Of a stretch of DNA of 64,000 nt, positions 40,567 through 51,900 are shown one piece after another. Position numbers and translations under genes: made by a program. Below the pieces are notes generated by a model that worked only from the letters and a program-made list of their open reading frames with translations, did no database searches and was not told the origin of the DNA. Each line of letters starts with the position of its first letter. Positions within the stretch are counted from its first letter, which is position 1. This stretch comes from Euleptes europaea (taxonomy: Eukaryota > Chordata > Lepidosauria > Squamata > Sphaerodactylidae): NCBI RefSeq assembly GCF_029931775.1, contig NC_079332.1, positions 1,500,501 through 1,564,500 on the forward strand, written 5' to 3'.

Positions 40567-43500
40567 TCAGCTCCCACCCCAGAGCTCTGCATGGGGGAAG
40601 TCGGTCACTTCCCCAACTTCGCTGTGGGACTGCTGGTTCTGTATGTAGAGTAGCCGGTACTTCAGTCGCAGAGGAGCCTGAGGGGAGGAGGCCAGCAAGG
40701 AAAAGGATAGGCAACAGAACTCAGACTCCTTCTTCTCCGCCACATTCCTTCCCCCACCCCCGCACACTTCCTTGTGGCGTAGCCTCACTGGCAGTCGCTC
40801 CATGGGGAGGTGAAGGACCTCTGCCAGGGCCAAGCACTGACCCAGACCCGGCTCAACCTCTGCACCCAAATCAGTCCTTGCATGGCAGTTTAACATCTGG
40901 GAGAAACTATGCAGACTCTCTCCTAATTCTGGGCAAGCAGCCCACCTCCCCTCTGCCAAAGAGGCATCACCCAGGCCACCCACCCACGCCGGCCCTGCAG
41001 AGTCTCAGGCACGTACCTGGAGAGGGTTGGCCACGAGCAAGACTTGGGAAATGACCACGGGGGGCAGCAGTGGGTGGAAGGCTGGCAGCTCAGAGCCGGT
41101 GGCTGGTTGCAGCTTGACTGCCATGGACTGGTGGAGGAGGAGGAGGAAGAGCAGACAGAAAGAGTCAGCAGCTCCCCTGGGAAACAAGCGGAGAGGGGCG
41201 CCCAGGGCCAAGGCCAGCCGTGTGCCGCAAGCCACTGTGTGAACAGACTGCTGGATTTGATGGGCCTTGGTCTGATCCAGCAGGGCTTTTCTTATGTTCA
41301 AAGGGGCCACAAGCATGGGGAATTGCCTCTGCAAAGCCCACCCCTCAGCCCTGGAGTTTGGTGCTGCTGCTGCCCTTGGGGACATCCCCCTCTTTTCGCC
41401 CCTCTTCCGCCCAGAATTCCAGCTTAGAGCTGAAACAGGCGGAGGAAGAGAGATTCCCAAGAATGCTCTGAGAGCCGGCAAGACTTTACAGAGCTGTCAA
41501 GAGATAAGAACATAAGAAAGGCCCTGCTGGATCAGACCCAGGCCCATCAAGTCTAGCTGTCTGTTCACACAGTGGCCAACCAGGCGCCTCTAGGAAGCCC
41601 CCAAACAAGATGACTGCAGCAGCACCATCTTGCCTGTGTTCCACAGCACCCAAGATAATAGGCATCCTCCTCTGATACTAGAGAGAATAGGTATGCTTCA
41701 TGACTAGTAGCCATGGATACACCTTTCCTCCATGAATATGTCCACTCCCCTCTTAAAGCCTTCCAAGTAGGCAGCCATCACCACATCCTGGTGCATTGTG
41801 TGAAGATCAGCGGCTTCAGATATCCTCCGACTCTGAATGTCCCAGGATTCTCGCTTCTGGACGCCAGACAGGTTTTTAGAAAAACAAAGTGTGAAACGCT
41901 GACTTCGGAGGGAAGGGGCTGTTTGAGCTTCTCACCTTTGGCACGGCAGCCTGAAACACAATCCCTCGGACCGGGTGAGGGGACGTGCTCAGCAGGGAGA
42001 GCACCAGGACGCGGGCAGCTGGCCGGCCCGGGATAGGCTCCCTGGCGAAGTGGAGCAGGGCCTTGAGGCCGTTCCGTTCGTAGACGGTGACCGGGGGGAT
42101 CGGGCCTGCCAGAGCAAGAAACAGGACAGGTGGCCTTCCGCAGGGAGGAGAGGCACAAGAAAGCGGGGAGGGAATACCGGCAACCCCCTCCCACCGCAAC
42201 AACCCCATGAAGGGAACAACTCCAAAGCCCGGCACTTACTGAGCGTGACGGATTCCAGGGGGATGAAAAGATTAGCCAAGGCACGTGCAGGGCAGGAGGG
42301 AGACGGAGAGGTCGCTCCGGGAAGCCCGCTGAAGAATGCAGCCTCCCCTGCAGGGCTGTCAGGGAGACCTGGCGGAGACAGCAAGGCTGGAGGCGGCTTC
42401 TCCTCACACAGCAAGGGTCTCCCCTTCCCTGCTGTCCTGGTTAGCTCTGGTCTCGACGCAGCTGCGGCCTGCCCCTCCCCCATGCAGAGGAGCCCTGGTA
42501 GAACATGTGCCTGCTTGCCAGGCACTGCAACAGTCCTGGTGCCCAGGAGGGGCCCGCTCTCAGCACCCGCCACAGCTGTCGGACCCCCTCCTGCCCAGCC
42601 TGCCAACAGGAGACAGCGCCAAGGAAAGCCCGATCCCCATCTTCTGCAGGCCCCGGCCACTCACCTAAGGAGACCAGCTCCTCATCCGGAGAGCAGGCAG
42701 AAGAGGAGGAGGGCTTGGCCTTTCCTTGAAAGGACGTGGGAGGGCCAGGCACAGAGTCCGGCTCAGAGAAGTCGATGAGCGCGGGGCTCCCAGCACTCTC
42801 CGGAGGCAACTGGGGCACTGCTGGAAGAAAGCCGGGTGCTTGGCAAAGAGCCCCGTGCAGGGACCAGGGGGGCGTTCTGAGGAGGAGGCCTGGAGGCGGG
42901 TAGAGGGTGCTCGGAGGGTTTTTGGGACGACCAGGCCTGCCTTTCCCGGGTACCCACCTGGTGCATCAACAGCCCCGTTGGCAGGATTCTTGCAGGGGCC
43001 CACCACCTGCTTGTACAAACCCAGTGCCCGAGCGATCCGGTCGTTTGCCTGCAGAAGCTCAGCTATGGGAGGAGAGGGAGAGCGAAGTAGCCCCCAGCCC
43101 ACCCACAGCTTGCCCACCCACCCCCACGGAAGAAGCAAAGGACTACAGGCCATCTGACCCGGGCCAGGAAGCCGGGCCCTCTTCCCCCAGGACGAGGGGA
43201 ATGCTGCGGCCCCTCAAGCCAACCCAGAAGGCACTCTGAACGCGCTTGAGCGCCTGCTGGGCCAGTGGGCAGCCCCACAGACTCATGCCACTCCTCACCG
43301 CCAGTCTCCTGCCCCACCCTGCCCCTGCCTGCTCGTGTCTGTCGCCCCAGGCCTGCTCGGTTCCCGGGTTACCCAAAGCCGCTTCATCCTCCACCGTCTC
43401 GCTGGCCACGCGGAAGATCAGGGGCTTCAGATTCTCACACTTGGCCTGGAGGCCCTGCAGAAGGAGAGAGCCAAAGATCACTCACACTGACGGCAAAGAC

Positions 43501-46500
43501 CCACCAGCTTGGCCCCTGCCCTCAGCAGCAGCCCCGCTCCCTGGCCATGTGCAGGGGCCACTCCTCAGCAGGAAAGAAGGCCCTGCACGCACAAGCCCTG
43601 CTCTCAATGCGCTAGGGAGAGCAATGGGGGAGTGAGGAGAGCGCACCTGCAGCTCTTGCAGCTCCGGCTGGCCCACGATCCCCCGGCCTTGCGCCAGGCA
43701 GCGGCTCAGCATCCCCTCCAGGGCCTCAGCATGGCAGTGGGCTTCCTTGAGGGCGTTCACCCGCCGGGTCACCTGGGCCGATTTCTCCTGCTCCTGCAAG
43801 AGGCCAGCTCGCTCAGATGTCTCCAACCTGGATCGGCTCCCAAGGGCCCCTTTGCCCAGGCGACGCCAAGTGAGGCAGGGATGGGAAGGGCGCCCTCAGA
43901 CTCAGCCCGTGTCTCAGGGCAAGGCACCCTCAGAGGGAGACGCCTACCTCTTTGATCAGCCCCTTGATCAGCCGGTTAGCGGCCCGCAGGTCTTCAGGGT
44001 TCTTGCTCTGGAGGAGCCTCGCCAGCATCTGTGGAACGAAGGGGGTGAGCCCAGGGCCACAGGGGAGCGCCAGCCCCGCCGCAGGCACGGACATGCCCAC
44101 ATTCCAGCTCCCAAGTGCCAGATGCTCCCAAAACTTTTATCGGCGAGACTCGGCAGGACCGGTAGGGGGTTTCGCTACTTAGAGGCAGAAGAATTCAAAA
44201 CAGATAAAAATAAGTATTTCTTCACGCAACGCATAGTGAAATTGTGGAACTCCCTGCCCCAGGATGTGGTGATGGCTGCCAACTTGGAAGGCTTGAAGAG
44301 GGGACATGTTCATGGAGGGGAGTGGACATGTTCATGGACATCATCACATCCTGGGGCAGGGAGTTCCACAATTTACCTATGCCTTGTGTGAAGAAATATT
44401 TCCTTTTATCAGTTTTGAATCTCTCACCCTCCAGCTTCAGCAGATGTCCTCGTGTTCTGGTATTATAATAGAGGGAGAAAAGCTTCTCCCTCTAGGCTAC
44501 TAGTCAAAATGGATACTAATCATGATGCATCCCTATTGTCTCCAGGATCAGAGGAGTTAGCCACTATGTGAACAGACTGCTGGACTTGACGGGCCTTGGT
44601 CTGATCCAGCAGGGCTTTTCTTATGTTCTTATGACAAGAAAGGCACCCCTGTTTCCACCCCGCGGGCTCTGGAAGGCTTCTGCTCTCTCCTGCAGGTTTG
44701 GCCACAAGGGCTTACCTGGCATTTCTCGTCCTCGCCGTCAAAAATGGAGCCGGCTGGTCTCGGAGGGGGTGGCAAAATTTTGTCTTCCAAGAGTTTGGGG
44801 TCTTGCGTTACAATTCCTGAAGGAGACAACAAGGGGGCGTTTGTTCCTGCTTTTTACCCCCGTGAAGCCGGGGTGGCTGCATTGAGCTGCCGAGAGGACC
44901 GGGGACGGCTGCTTCGGGAAAGAAGCTTTTGGGAAGGGGCTTGCATCAGAGACCCCTTCGGTCTCCAGAGGACATTCGCGTAGCAACAGAGAGACCAGCC
45001 CAAGCGGGAGAGCCAGAAGCCGGCCGGCTGGGCCACAAAGCCACCGTCCTCCTGTGGTTGCCGTTTCTTTGCACGGGCAGGAAATGAAAAGCCAAAGCAA
45101 GAAGCAAAACTCTCCCCATTTAGATTCAGCGTGTGCAACTAAAGTGTGTTCCTAGAAGATTTCCATTCTACAGTCTCTGGAACCCACTGGGACAAGAGCT
45201 TCTTTTTACCCCTCCCTTCCCCCGCCAAAAAATGCAGTGCCAGGAAAGAGCCCCTCAGAGTCTCTGGGCAGCAGGCATGTGACTTGGGGGCACGTGACTC
45301 TGAGGCAGCTGGGAGAGGAACGGGCACACACAAAAAACCTCGTTTCTTCAGCATGTGATAAGCGTCGCGGATTTTCACTTCCTGAGGAAACCACACCGTC
45401 CAGCTGAAAAGCGTCTGGATGATCCGGGACTTGACGCTCTCTGCTGACCACTCGCCGAGGTACTGGAAAGCCCAAAGCGGAGAGGATCGGTGCCAGCCCT
45501 GTGCCCATCTGTGCTATGCATCCCCAACAGAGGGTGCAAGCACACCACGGCCGTCATGCGCCAGTCATGGGAGAACAGGCCTGCCCCGACTTCTTGGCAG
45601 GGTTGAGGAGCCTCAAGACCCATTTGCCAAAACAGAGACCCCCTCCCCCCGCCCCCATTTCCACACTGGGTTTGAGGAAGGCGTTTCGGAGGCAGACCAT
45701 TTTATGCTCAGCCTACAAAACCACCACCTTCCAAGCCTACCCACCATTATTCGGTGCCTGGGACAGCCTTGTAAATTATGCCTGGCTCCTCCACGCCACC
45801 CCAGTCGGATGGCCAAGGGCTTCTTGGCTGGGGCAGCCTCCACCAATCTGGCAAAGCCCCCGCCATTCCTCTCACCTCCCCCCTCCTGGGAGAGAACCCA
45901 CCTTGGGAGACAGGACTTTGATGAGCCCGTTGAGAAACCGGAATTTCCCCATTTCGTTGTGAAAAGTTTCTCCGCAGCTATTCACGCACATCTCCAGGAC
46001 CTGCGGGTGGAGAGGCAGACCCACAGCCAGGACTGCAGCCCCTTTGCAGGGAGGCCTGCTTTTCCCACAGAAGTGGGGCAGGGCAGGCAGAGGGGTCCTG
46101 GACAGGTCCCTTCCCAACCCCAACCCCCCGTGGGAAGAGCCTCCCCCCATGCAAGGAAGCCCCAATCCCATAGGCCGGAGGCGCGGAAGGGGAGACTTAC
46201 GGTCAGGGCGCGCAGCGCTTCTGCCTCCTGTGGAGACTGGATCTTATGTTCCAGCAGCCTCAGAGCGAGGGCAGGCCTGGGGAGCAGGAGTGCCATGTGC
46301 TTTGAAATCACAGTGGTGTTCACGACAGCCCAGAGAGGTAGGCCACCAGTCAGCAAGAGGGAGAGAGGCTGAAGCCCTTCTCTCCACGTCTGCCCTGCAG
46401 GGCCTCCATCCCGCCCTGAATCCCCGGGGACGGGGTGGGCATCCCTCCACCGCAAGGCACTCTGCCTACGCTCAGGGACCCCTTCTTCTTCCCCTCGGTC

Positions 46501-47667
46501 GAAATCTGGGACAGCCCCCAACTCCCTGGTTGATGCCGGGTTTCCTTACCCGTCAGCATCTGCTTTGACCTGGTCGCAAAACCTCTGGATGGCTTCCCAG
46601 TCCGTCTCGGCCTGACTCGGCTCCGTGGCTTTGTCTGTCAGGGGCAGAAGACCAGCAGGAGTTGGCCTGGTGTTGCGGCAGGGGCAGCCCCAAGCGACAC
46701 AGGCGGGCGGAGTCAGGAACCCGAGGGACCATCAGCATCCCTCGATTTCTTTATTTGCCTCCTGCCTTCCTTGAGAGGGAGGGCACCTTGGCCATCTTCT
46801 GGGCATGGAGTAGGGGTCACTGGAGATGTGGGGGGGGGTAGTTTGGAATTTCCTGTGTTGTGCAGGGGATTGTGCAGGTCCCTTCCACACATCCTGAATA
46901 ATGCACTTTCAATCCACTAAGGAACTGTTCTAACTGTTAGAAAGTTTGTCCTAACATCTAGACGGAAACTCTTCCTAATGTCTAGATGGAAACTGCAGGA
47001 TGCAGCGGTGCTGGGGCCAGCCTCTCCTTTCTGGCCCCCAAGAACGCAGTTGAAGCGGGGGGAATCCCTCTCAAACCTCATAAAAAAATACACCTTGCTG
47101 CTTTAGCTTGAGTCTGCTTTCAACGTGCTTTAATGATCGTTTGCAAGTGGATGTTGCTGTTTCACACAGTAGAATCCAGCTGCAAAGGCGATTGAAAGGG
47201 CATTAATCAGGATGTGTGACTGCGCCCTACGATTCGAGGATGCCTCCCTAAGGGGGACCCATCCCACCCCCCCAACAGCTTTGCGAGGTAGGCGCGCATC
47301 GACACGCAAATCGAGTCAAATATTGAGAGAAGCGGAGCCGGCATCCCCAGAAGGCTCCCAACCCGGCAGGGGTCCCCTATCCCGCCCCATTCGGGGGGGC
47401 GGGGGGGGGTAGGAGGCAGCCGCCACCCCCACCCACCCCCCCGCAGAAGGGCGCCTCCCGGCTCCGCACGTGCGCGCACAGCACGGGACCACCGTTTCGG
47501 GCGAGCCCGCCCCGTCGGAAAGGGGGCGGCGGCAGCGTGGGGGTGGGAGGGGGGCAGCCGCGATCGTGGCCCCCCAGGGACGGCGCGCCCCTGCCCCTTC
47601 CCAGCCCCGGCCGCCACTCACGCAGCAGGAGCTCCAGCGGCCCCGGGAGAGCCGCCCCGCTCTCCAT
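40567..47667 (-). CDS. GGA2: GGA2, Golgi-localised gamma-ear ARF-binding clathrin adaptor 2, complete (540 aa, 15 coding exons)
   Basis: Coding exons in transcript order: 47622-47667, 46550-46634, 46201-46276, 45902-46000, 45339-45462, 44716-44816, 43948-44028, 43647-43793, 43373-43454, 42958-43062, 42665-42820, 42240-42368, 41936-42105, 41017-41127, 40567-40677 (TGA 40567-40569). GGA2 is a monomeric clathrin adaptor that sorts acid-dileucine cargo, such as mannose-6-phosphate receptors, at the trans-Golgi. Order of domains: VHS about 17-145 (HKIQSPQEAEALRALTVLEM), GAT about 160-300 (ANRLIKGLIKEEQEKSAQV), a Pro/Ser-rich hinge about 305-410, and the GAE ear 411-540 (LIPPV-like start, FSEVGEV-like end). 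The hinge is about 70 residues shorter than in human (613 aa) and its clathrin-box candidate is LIDFS. The donor after 45339 is a weak G/gttttt. Confidence 0.93.
41215..41301 (+). mobile_element. L2-like LINE terminal fragment (family B)
   Basis: 'actgtgtgaacagactgctg' to 'gatccagcagggcttttctt' plus 'atgttc', the last 85 bp of family B. Confidence 0.65.
41508..41812 (-). mobile_element. L2-like LINE 3' end (family B)
   Basis: Antisense from 'aacataagaaaggccctgct' to 'atcctggtgcattgtgtgaag', collinear with the 23.5-kb and 38.2-kb copies. Sense to GGA2. Confidence 0.72.
44170..44640. mobile_element. Inverted pair of L2-like LINE 3' ends (family B) in a GGA2 intron
   Basis: 44185-44335 is in + orientation ('gtggaactccctgccccagg'). 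44342-44500 is the same segment in - orientation ('cctggggcagggagttccac'). 44500-44640 is + again, ending 'cttttcttatgttcttatg'. The first two segments are mutually complementary over roughly 100 bp with a spacer of a few tens of bases. Confidence 0.75.
46771..46990. mobile_element. Rearranged CR1 fragments in GGA2 intron 1
   Basis: 46771-46890 is + ('gccatcttctgggcatggag'). 46915-46990 is - ('gaactgttctaactgttaga'), with short non-CR1 sequence between. The same rearranged arrangement recurs at 48.4-48.7 kb. Confidence 0.7.
46915..47118 (+). repeat. Direct duplication, copy 1
   Basis: Matches 48535-48802 in the same orientation: a CR1 piece, then 'tggggccagcctctcctttc', 'tggcccccaagaa', 'aaatacaccttgctgcttta' and 'gagtctgcttt'. 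Identity is high by eye, with an insertion in copy 2. Confidence 0.8.
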
Positions 47668-47850
47668 GGCGCGCCCTCGCCCCTCTGCGCCCGGGACGGG
47701 AGACGCGCTGCCCCCGAGCCGCGGCCAGGAAGTCAGGCCAGCCCTGCCCTGCCCGCCCCTTCGGTGGGTGGGCCAGCCAGCTGGGGAGGACGGGACCTGG
47801 GGAGGCGGCCCGGGGCACGTGAGGACGGCCTGACCCAGGGCAGCCCGCTC
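47400..47850 (-). promoter_or_regulatory. GGA2: GGA2 CpG-rich promoter and first exon
   Basis: Very CpG-rich stretch around the start codon at 47667. A CACGTG E-box lies at 47815-47820. The first coding exon is only 46 bp and the CpG stretch runs on into intron 1. The exact start of transcription is not evident. Confidence 0.65.
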
Positions 47851-47967
47851 CTGGGGCATCGGAGCTCCCTGGCTGAGCAGGGGCATTTGCTTGGCGCACC
47901 CCCTGCCCGGCTGGGCTGCAGCGCGTGGAGGGTGGGGTGGGGTGGGGGGTGCAGATCCCCTCACACG

Positions 47968-48380
47968 TGGAATCATAGGATCCTACCGTTGGAAGGGTCC
48001 ACCAGGGTCATCTAGTCCTACCCCCTGCACAACGCAGGAAATTCCAAACTACCTCCCCCCATATGACCCCTACTCCATGCCCTGAAGATGGCCAAGGTGC
48101 CCTCCCTCTCATCATCTGCCTCAGGTCATAGAATCAGCATTGCTGACAGATGGCCATCTAGCCTCTGCTTCGAAACCTCCAGGGAAGGAGAGCTCACCAC
48201 CTCCCGAGGAAGCCTGTTCCACTGAGGAACCGCTCTAACCGTCAGAGAATTCTTCCTGATGTCTAGATGGAAACTCTTTGGATTTAATTTCAACCCGCTG
48301 GTTCTGGTCCAACCTTCTGGGGCAACAGAAAACCACTCAGCACCATCTTCATTCATGCAGTGAAGATCCTTATGCTGTGG
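47968..48380 (-). mobile_element. CR1 LINE 3' end (family A)
   Basis: Antisense from 'ggaatcataggatcctaccg' to 'gcagtgaagatccttatgct'. It lies between the GGA2 promoter and the EARS2 3' end. Confidence 0.87.
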
Positions 48381-48802
48381 GGGCCATCTAGCCTATTAGG
48401 GTTCACTGGGTGTGTGTGGGGAGGTAGTGGTGAATTTCCTGCATTGTACAGGGGGTTGGATAGATGACCCTGATGGTCCCTCCCAACTCTGATTCTAAAA
48501 ACCTCCAGGGAAGGAGAGCTCACCACCTCCCGAGGAAGCCTGTTCCACTAAGGAACTGTTCTTTTTTTTAATAGGGTCAGCTGCCCAAGCCCCCCAAAAA
48601 ACAATAACAGTTCTAACTGTTAGAAAGTTCGTCCTAACATCTAGACGGAAACTCTTCCTAATGTCTAGGTGGAAATTCCAGGATGCAGCGGGGCTGGGGC
48701 CAGCCTCTCCTTTCTGGCCCCCAAGAATGCAGTTGAAGGGGGGGGGGATCCCTCTCAAACCCCATAAAAAATACACCTTGCTGCTTTAGATTGAGTCTGC
48801 TT
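48381..48802. repeat. Rearranged CR1 pieces and direct duplication copy 2
   Basis: 48385-48495 is CR1 in + orientation, 48497-48680 is CR1 in - orientation with a 60-bp insert ('cagctgcccaagccccccaa'), and 48680-48802 is the non-CR1 duplicated segment. Copy 2 ends at the base where the EARS2 poly(A) hexamer begins. Confidence 0.75.
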
Positions 48803-48808
48803 TTTATT
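48803..48808 (-). promoter_or_regulatory. EARS2: EARS2 polyadenylation signal
   Basis: TTTATT on the + strand is AATAAA on the EARS2 strand, 191 bp beyond the stop codon. Confidence 0.72.
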
Positions 48809-48998
48809 ACTGCCACATCAGGCTAAATTTGGACCAGCAACCTATGAGATTGTATTAGGAAACAGTTTTTTCAGGTTCTGAAATTCAGTGCCGCCTTCTG
48901 TGGGATGCATCGCGCCCCACCGCAACGGCTGGCGGGTTTTGTGGAAGTCTTGATGGTCCGGGGCAGGGTCGTTGCATCTCTTCCCCCCAGAGGATGGG

Positions 48999-51900
48999 TC
49001 AGCTGCACAAGGCCCTTTGTATCCGTGTCTGGACTTCTTCGCGTCCCAAGACGACCATCATTTCGGCGACGCTGGGCCCTTGCTAAAACACACAAGAGGA
49101 TTACCCAGCATGCAGGGACACGGGAACTTATTCTGGGTCTCAAGCGGCAGGGTGGTGAACTCGGGGCTTTGCGGACTTTCCGGGCAGAATAACCAAGGCC
49201 AGCCGGCCCGCTGAAAAATACCTTCTGGCAGCAGCAACTGGATTTGCAGAGTACCCATATAAATTTGTGCACGGAAGCTCACTATCTTCCTCATGGGACT
49301 GAAGTGGAGAGGTGGCACGGCCCAAAATTTGGCAGAAACAGACCTGGCACATACCCCAAGCAGGCTTTTGGTTACCCACTTTCGCAACATACTGGGAAGG
49401 CTGTTTTTTAAAACGCCAGTCACACCAAACACAGACTATCCAAATCGAGCAAGGATGTGGCTCAGTGGTACAGCATCTGCTTGGCATGCAGAAGGTCCCG
49501 GGTTCAATCCCCGGCATCTCCAGTTAAAGGGACCAGGCAGGTAGGTGATGGGAAAGACCCTTTTCTGCCTGAGAGCCGCTGCCGGTCTGAGTAGACGATG
49601 CTGACTTTGATGGACCGAGGGTCTGATTCAGCATAAGGCAGCTTCGTGTGTTCATGTGACAATGCAGCTCTACAATTCCCCCCCGCCAGTAAATCGTTTT
49701 GGGATGGGAAAGTCTGAGGCGGGGGCTCACCTGTTGGCCACTGAGGGCCACACGGAGGAGTTGCATCATGCCGCTGTACTGGGTGCCCGTGACCTGCTCT
49801 GGCAGCCGGCGCAAGTCTCTGTTCAGCTCCTCGATGGTCAGGGCGGCCGCCGGTCGATCCAGCAACCTTGGGGGGGGAAGCAGACGCCATTCACCCCAGG
49901 GCAGCACCTGCCCCAACGTGGACAGTATCCTTTCTTCACCATGCAAGGATGCACACAGGTGGGACAGTTGCCAGGGAAAACCCATGCTACCCTGGGGAGC
50001 ACTGCAGGAGAACCCGCCTCTGAGAAAGGGGGGCACCAGGGGCCGTGCCAACTTACCCAAGGACCAGCCGGCCGATCTCATCTGCCTGGGGCGAAATGGC
50101 TCGCAGCTCCTCGCAAGCCACCATGGGGCGGATCCATAGGAAAGCGTACTTGGGTAACGCCAGATCCTGGAGACGGCTGATGTGACCCTTGCAGAGGAAG
50201 GACAGACAGTAGACCAGGGGGGTCGCCGACCTTTTTTGGCCTGTAGGCGCCTTTGGAATTCTGACACTGGGCGGTGGGCACGGCCCCAAAATGGCTGCCA
50301 TAGGAGGCAGAGTCATCCACAAAATATCAGGAATGGAGGTTCTCCATAACTCTAATAGCATCTCTTTGACATTTCAGGCAGGAGCTCTGCTTAACAGGAT
50401 GCCTTTTTAAATTAGCAGATTATTTAAAAGAATGTTCTTGCTTACACGCAGCTTATAGAATCATAGAGTTGGAAGGGACCACCAGGGTCATCTAGTCCTA
50501 CCCCCTGCACAATGCAGGAAATTCACAACTTTCTCCCCCCCACACCCCCAACGACCCCTACTCCATGCCCAGAAGATGGCCAAGGTGCCCTTACTCTCAT
50601 GAACAACCTAAGGTCATAGAATCAGCATGGCTGACAGACGGCTATCTAGCCTCTGCTTAAAAACCTCCAGGGAAGGAGAGCTCACCACCTCCCAAGGAAG
50701 CCTGTTCCACTGAGGAACTGCTCTAACTGTTAGAAAATTCTTCCTGATGTCTAGACGGAAACTCTTTGGATTTAATTTTAACCCGCTGGTTCTGGTCCAA
50801 TCTTCTGGGGCAACAGAAAACCACTCAGCACCATCTTCATTCCTGCAGTGAAGATCCTTATGCTGTAGTGGCAGCTGCAGCCTGAAACAACTTTTTTCTT
50901 TAATATGCACAGGCAATAAGAAGCCGTGCTGGGCAAAAGCACCATTTGACCCCACCCGCTTTCTAAAAACACTTGGTGGGCACCAAGTGCTGGCGGGCTC
51001 CATGGCACCTACAGGCACCACATTGTAGACCCCAGCAATAGACAGTCAAGAGGCAGACTGAGCAGGGTTGTCTGTCAAGCCAAGGGGCCAATGAGCAGCC
51101 TACAGGCATATCTAACCAGCACCCGCCACAGCCCACCCCCTTTCCTCAATCGGACTTACCCTTCTCAGCAAGAGCACCTGTTCCACGTACGCCGTCTCGA
51201 GAACTCCTCTGTCCATCAGCTGCTCCCCGTAGACCCGCTCCACATTCGCCTGCACCTCTGCCACCAGATTGGGCCTCCGCCTCTCGTCCCCAATCTGCTT
51301 GGCCAGGTGGATTCTGGGTAAACACAGAACCCACCGGAAAGTCATCCCAGGACGACAGAGCCAAGCATGTTCGCGGAATATGCAACCAACAAAGCTTTTA
51401 AAAATACAGCAGTAAAGGCCCGCAGGGATCCCAGAGGCGCTGAAGGAGACTTTTGGCAGCGCCAATAGCAGAAGTTAATGGACCATGCCCCCTGATGCCC
51501 CCCCCAGGCTGTACTGGCAAAAGATTCACAGAAGAAAACTTGAAGGGCTGTCATATGGAGGAATTTGCCGAGTTGTTTTCTGTTGCCCCAGAAGGTTGGA
51601 CCAGAACCAGCGGGTTGAAATTAAAAGAGTTTCCATCTAGACATTAGGAAGAACTTTCTAACAGAGCGGTTCCTCAGTGGAACAGACTTCCTCGGGAGGT
51701 GGTGAGCTAGATGACCCTGGTGGTCCCTTCCAACTCTATGATTCTATGAAAATGGGGGTCGGGGCTTCTGTGAGGAAAGGAGAAGGCTGCAGAAAAGCCA
51801 GGCTGCCAGGGAGGAGGGGCAATGGAGGGGGCCCCCCAGGGCACACAGACAGGAAAGCATCCCAGGAGGCGAGGCGAAGTACACGGAGGCTGCTTAGAAC

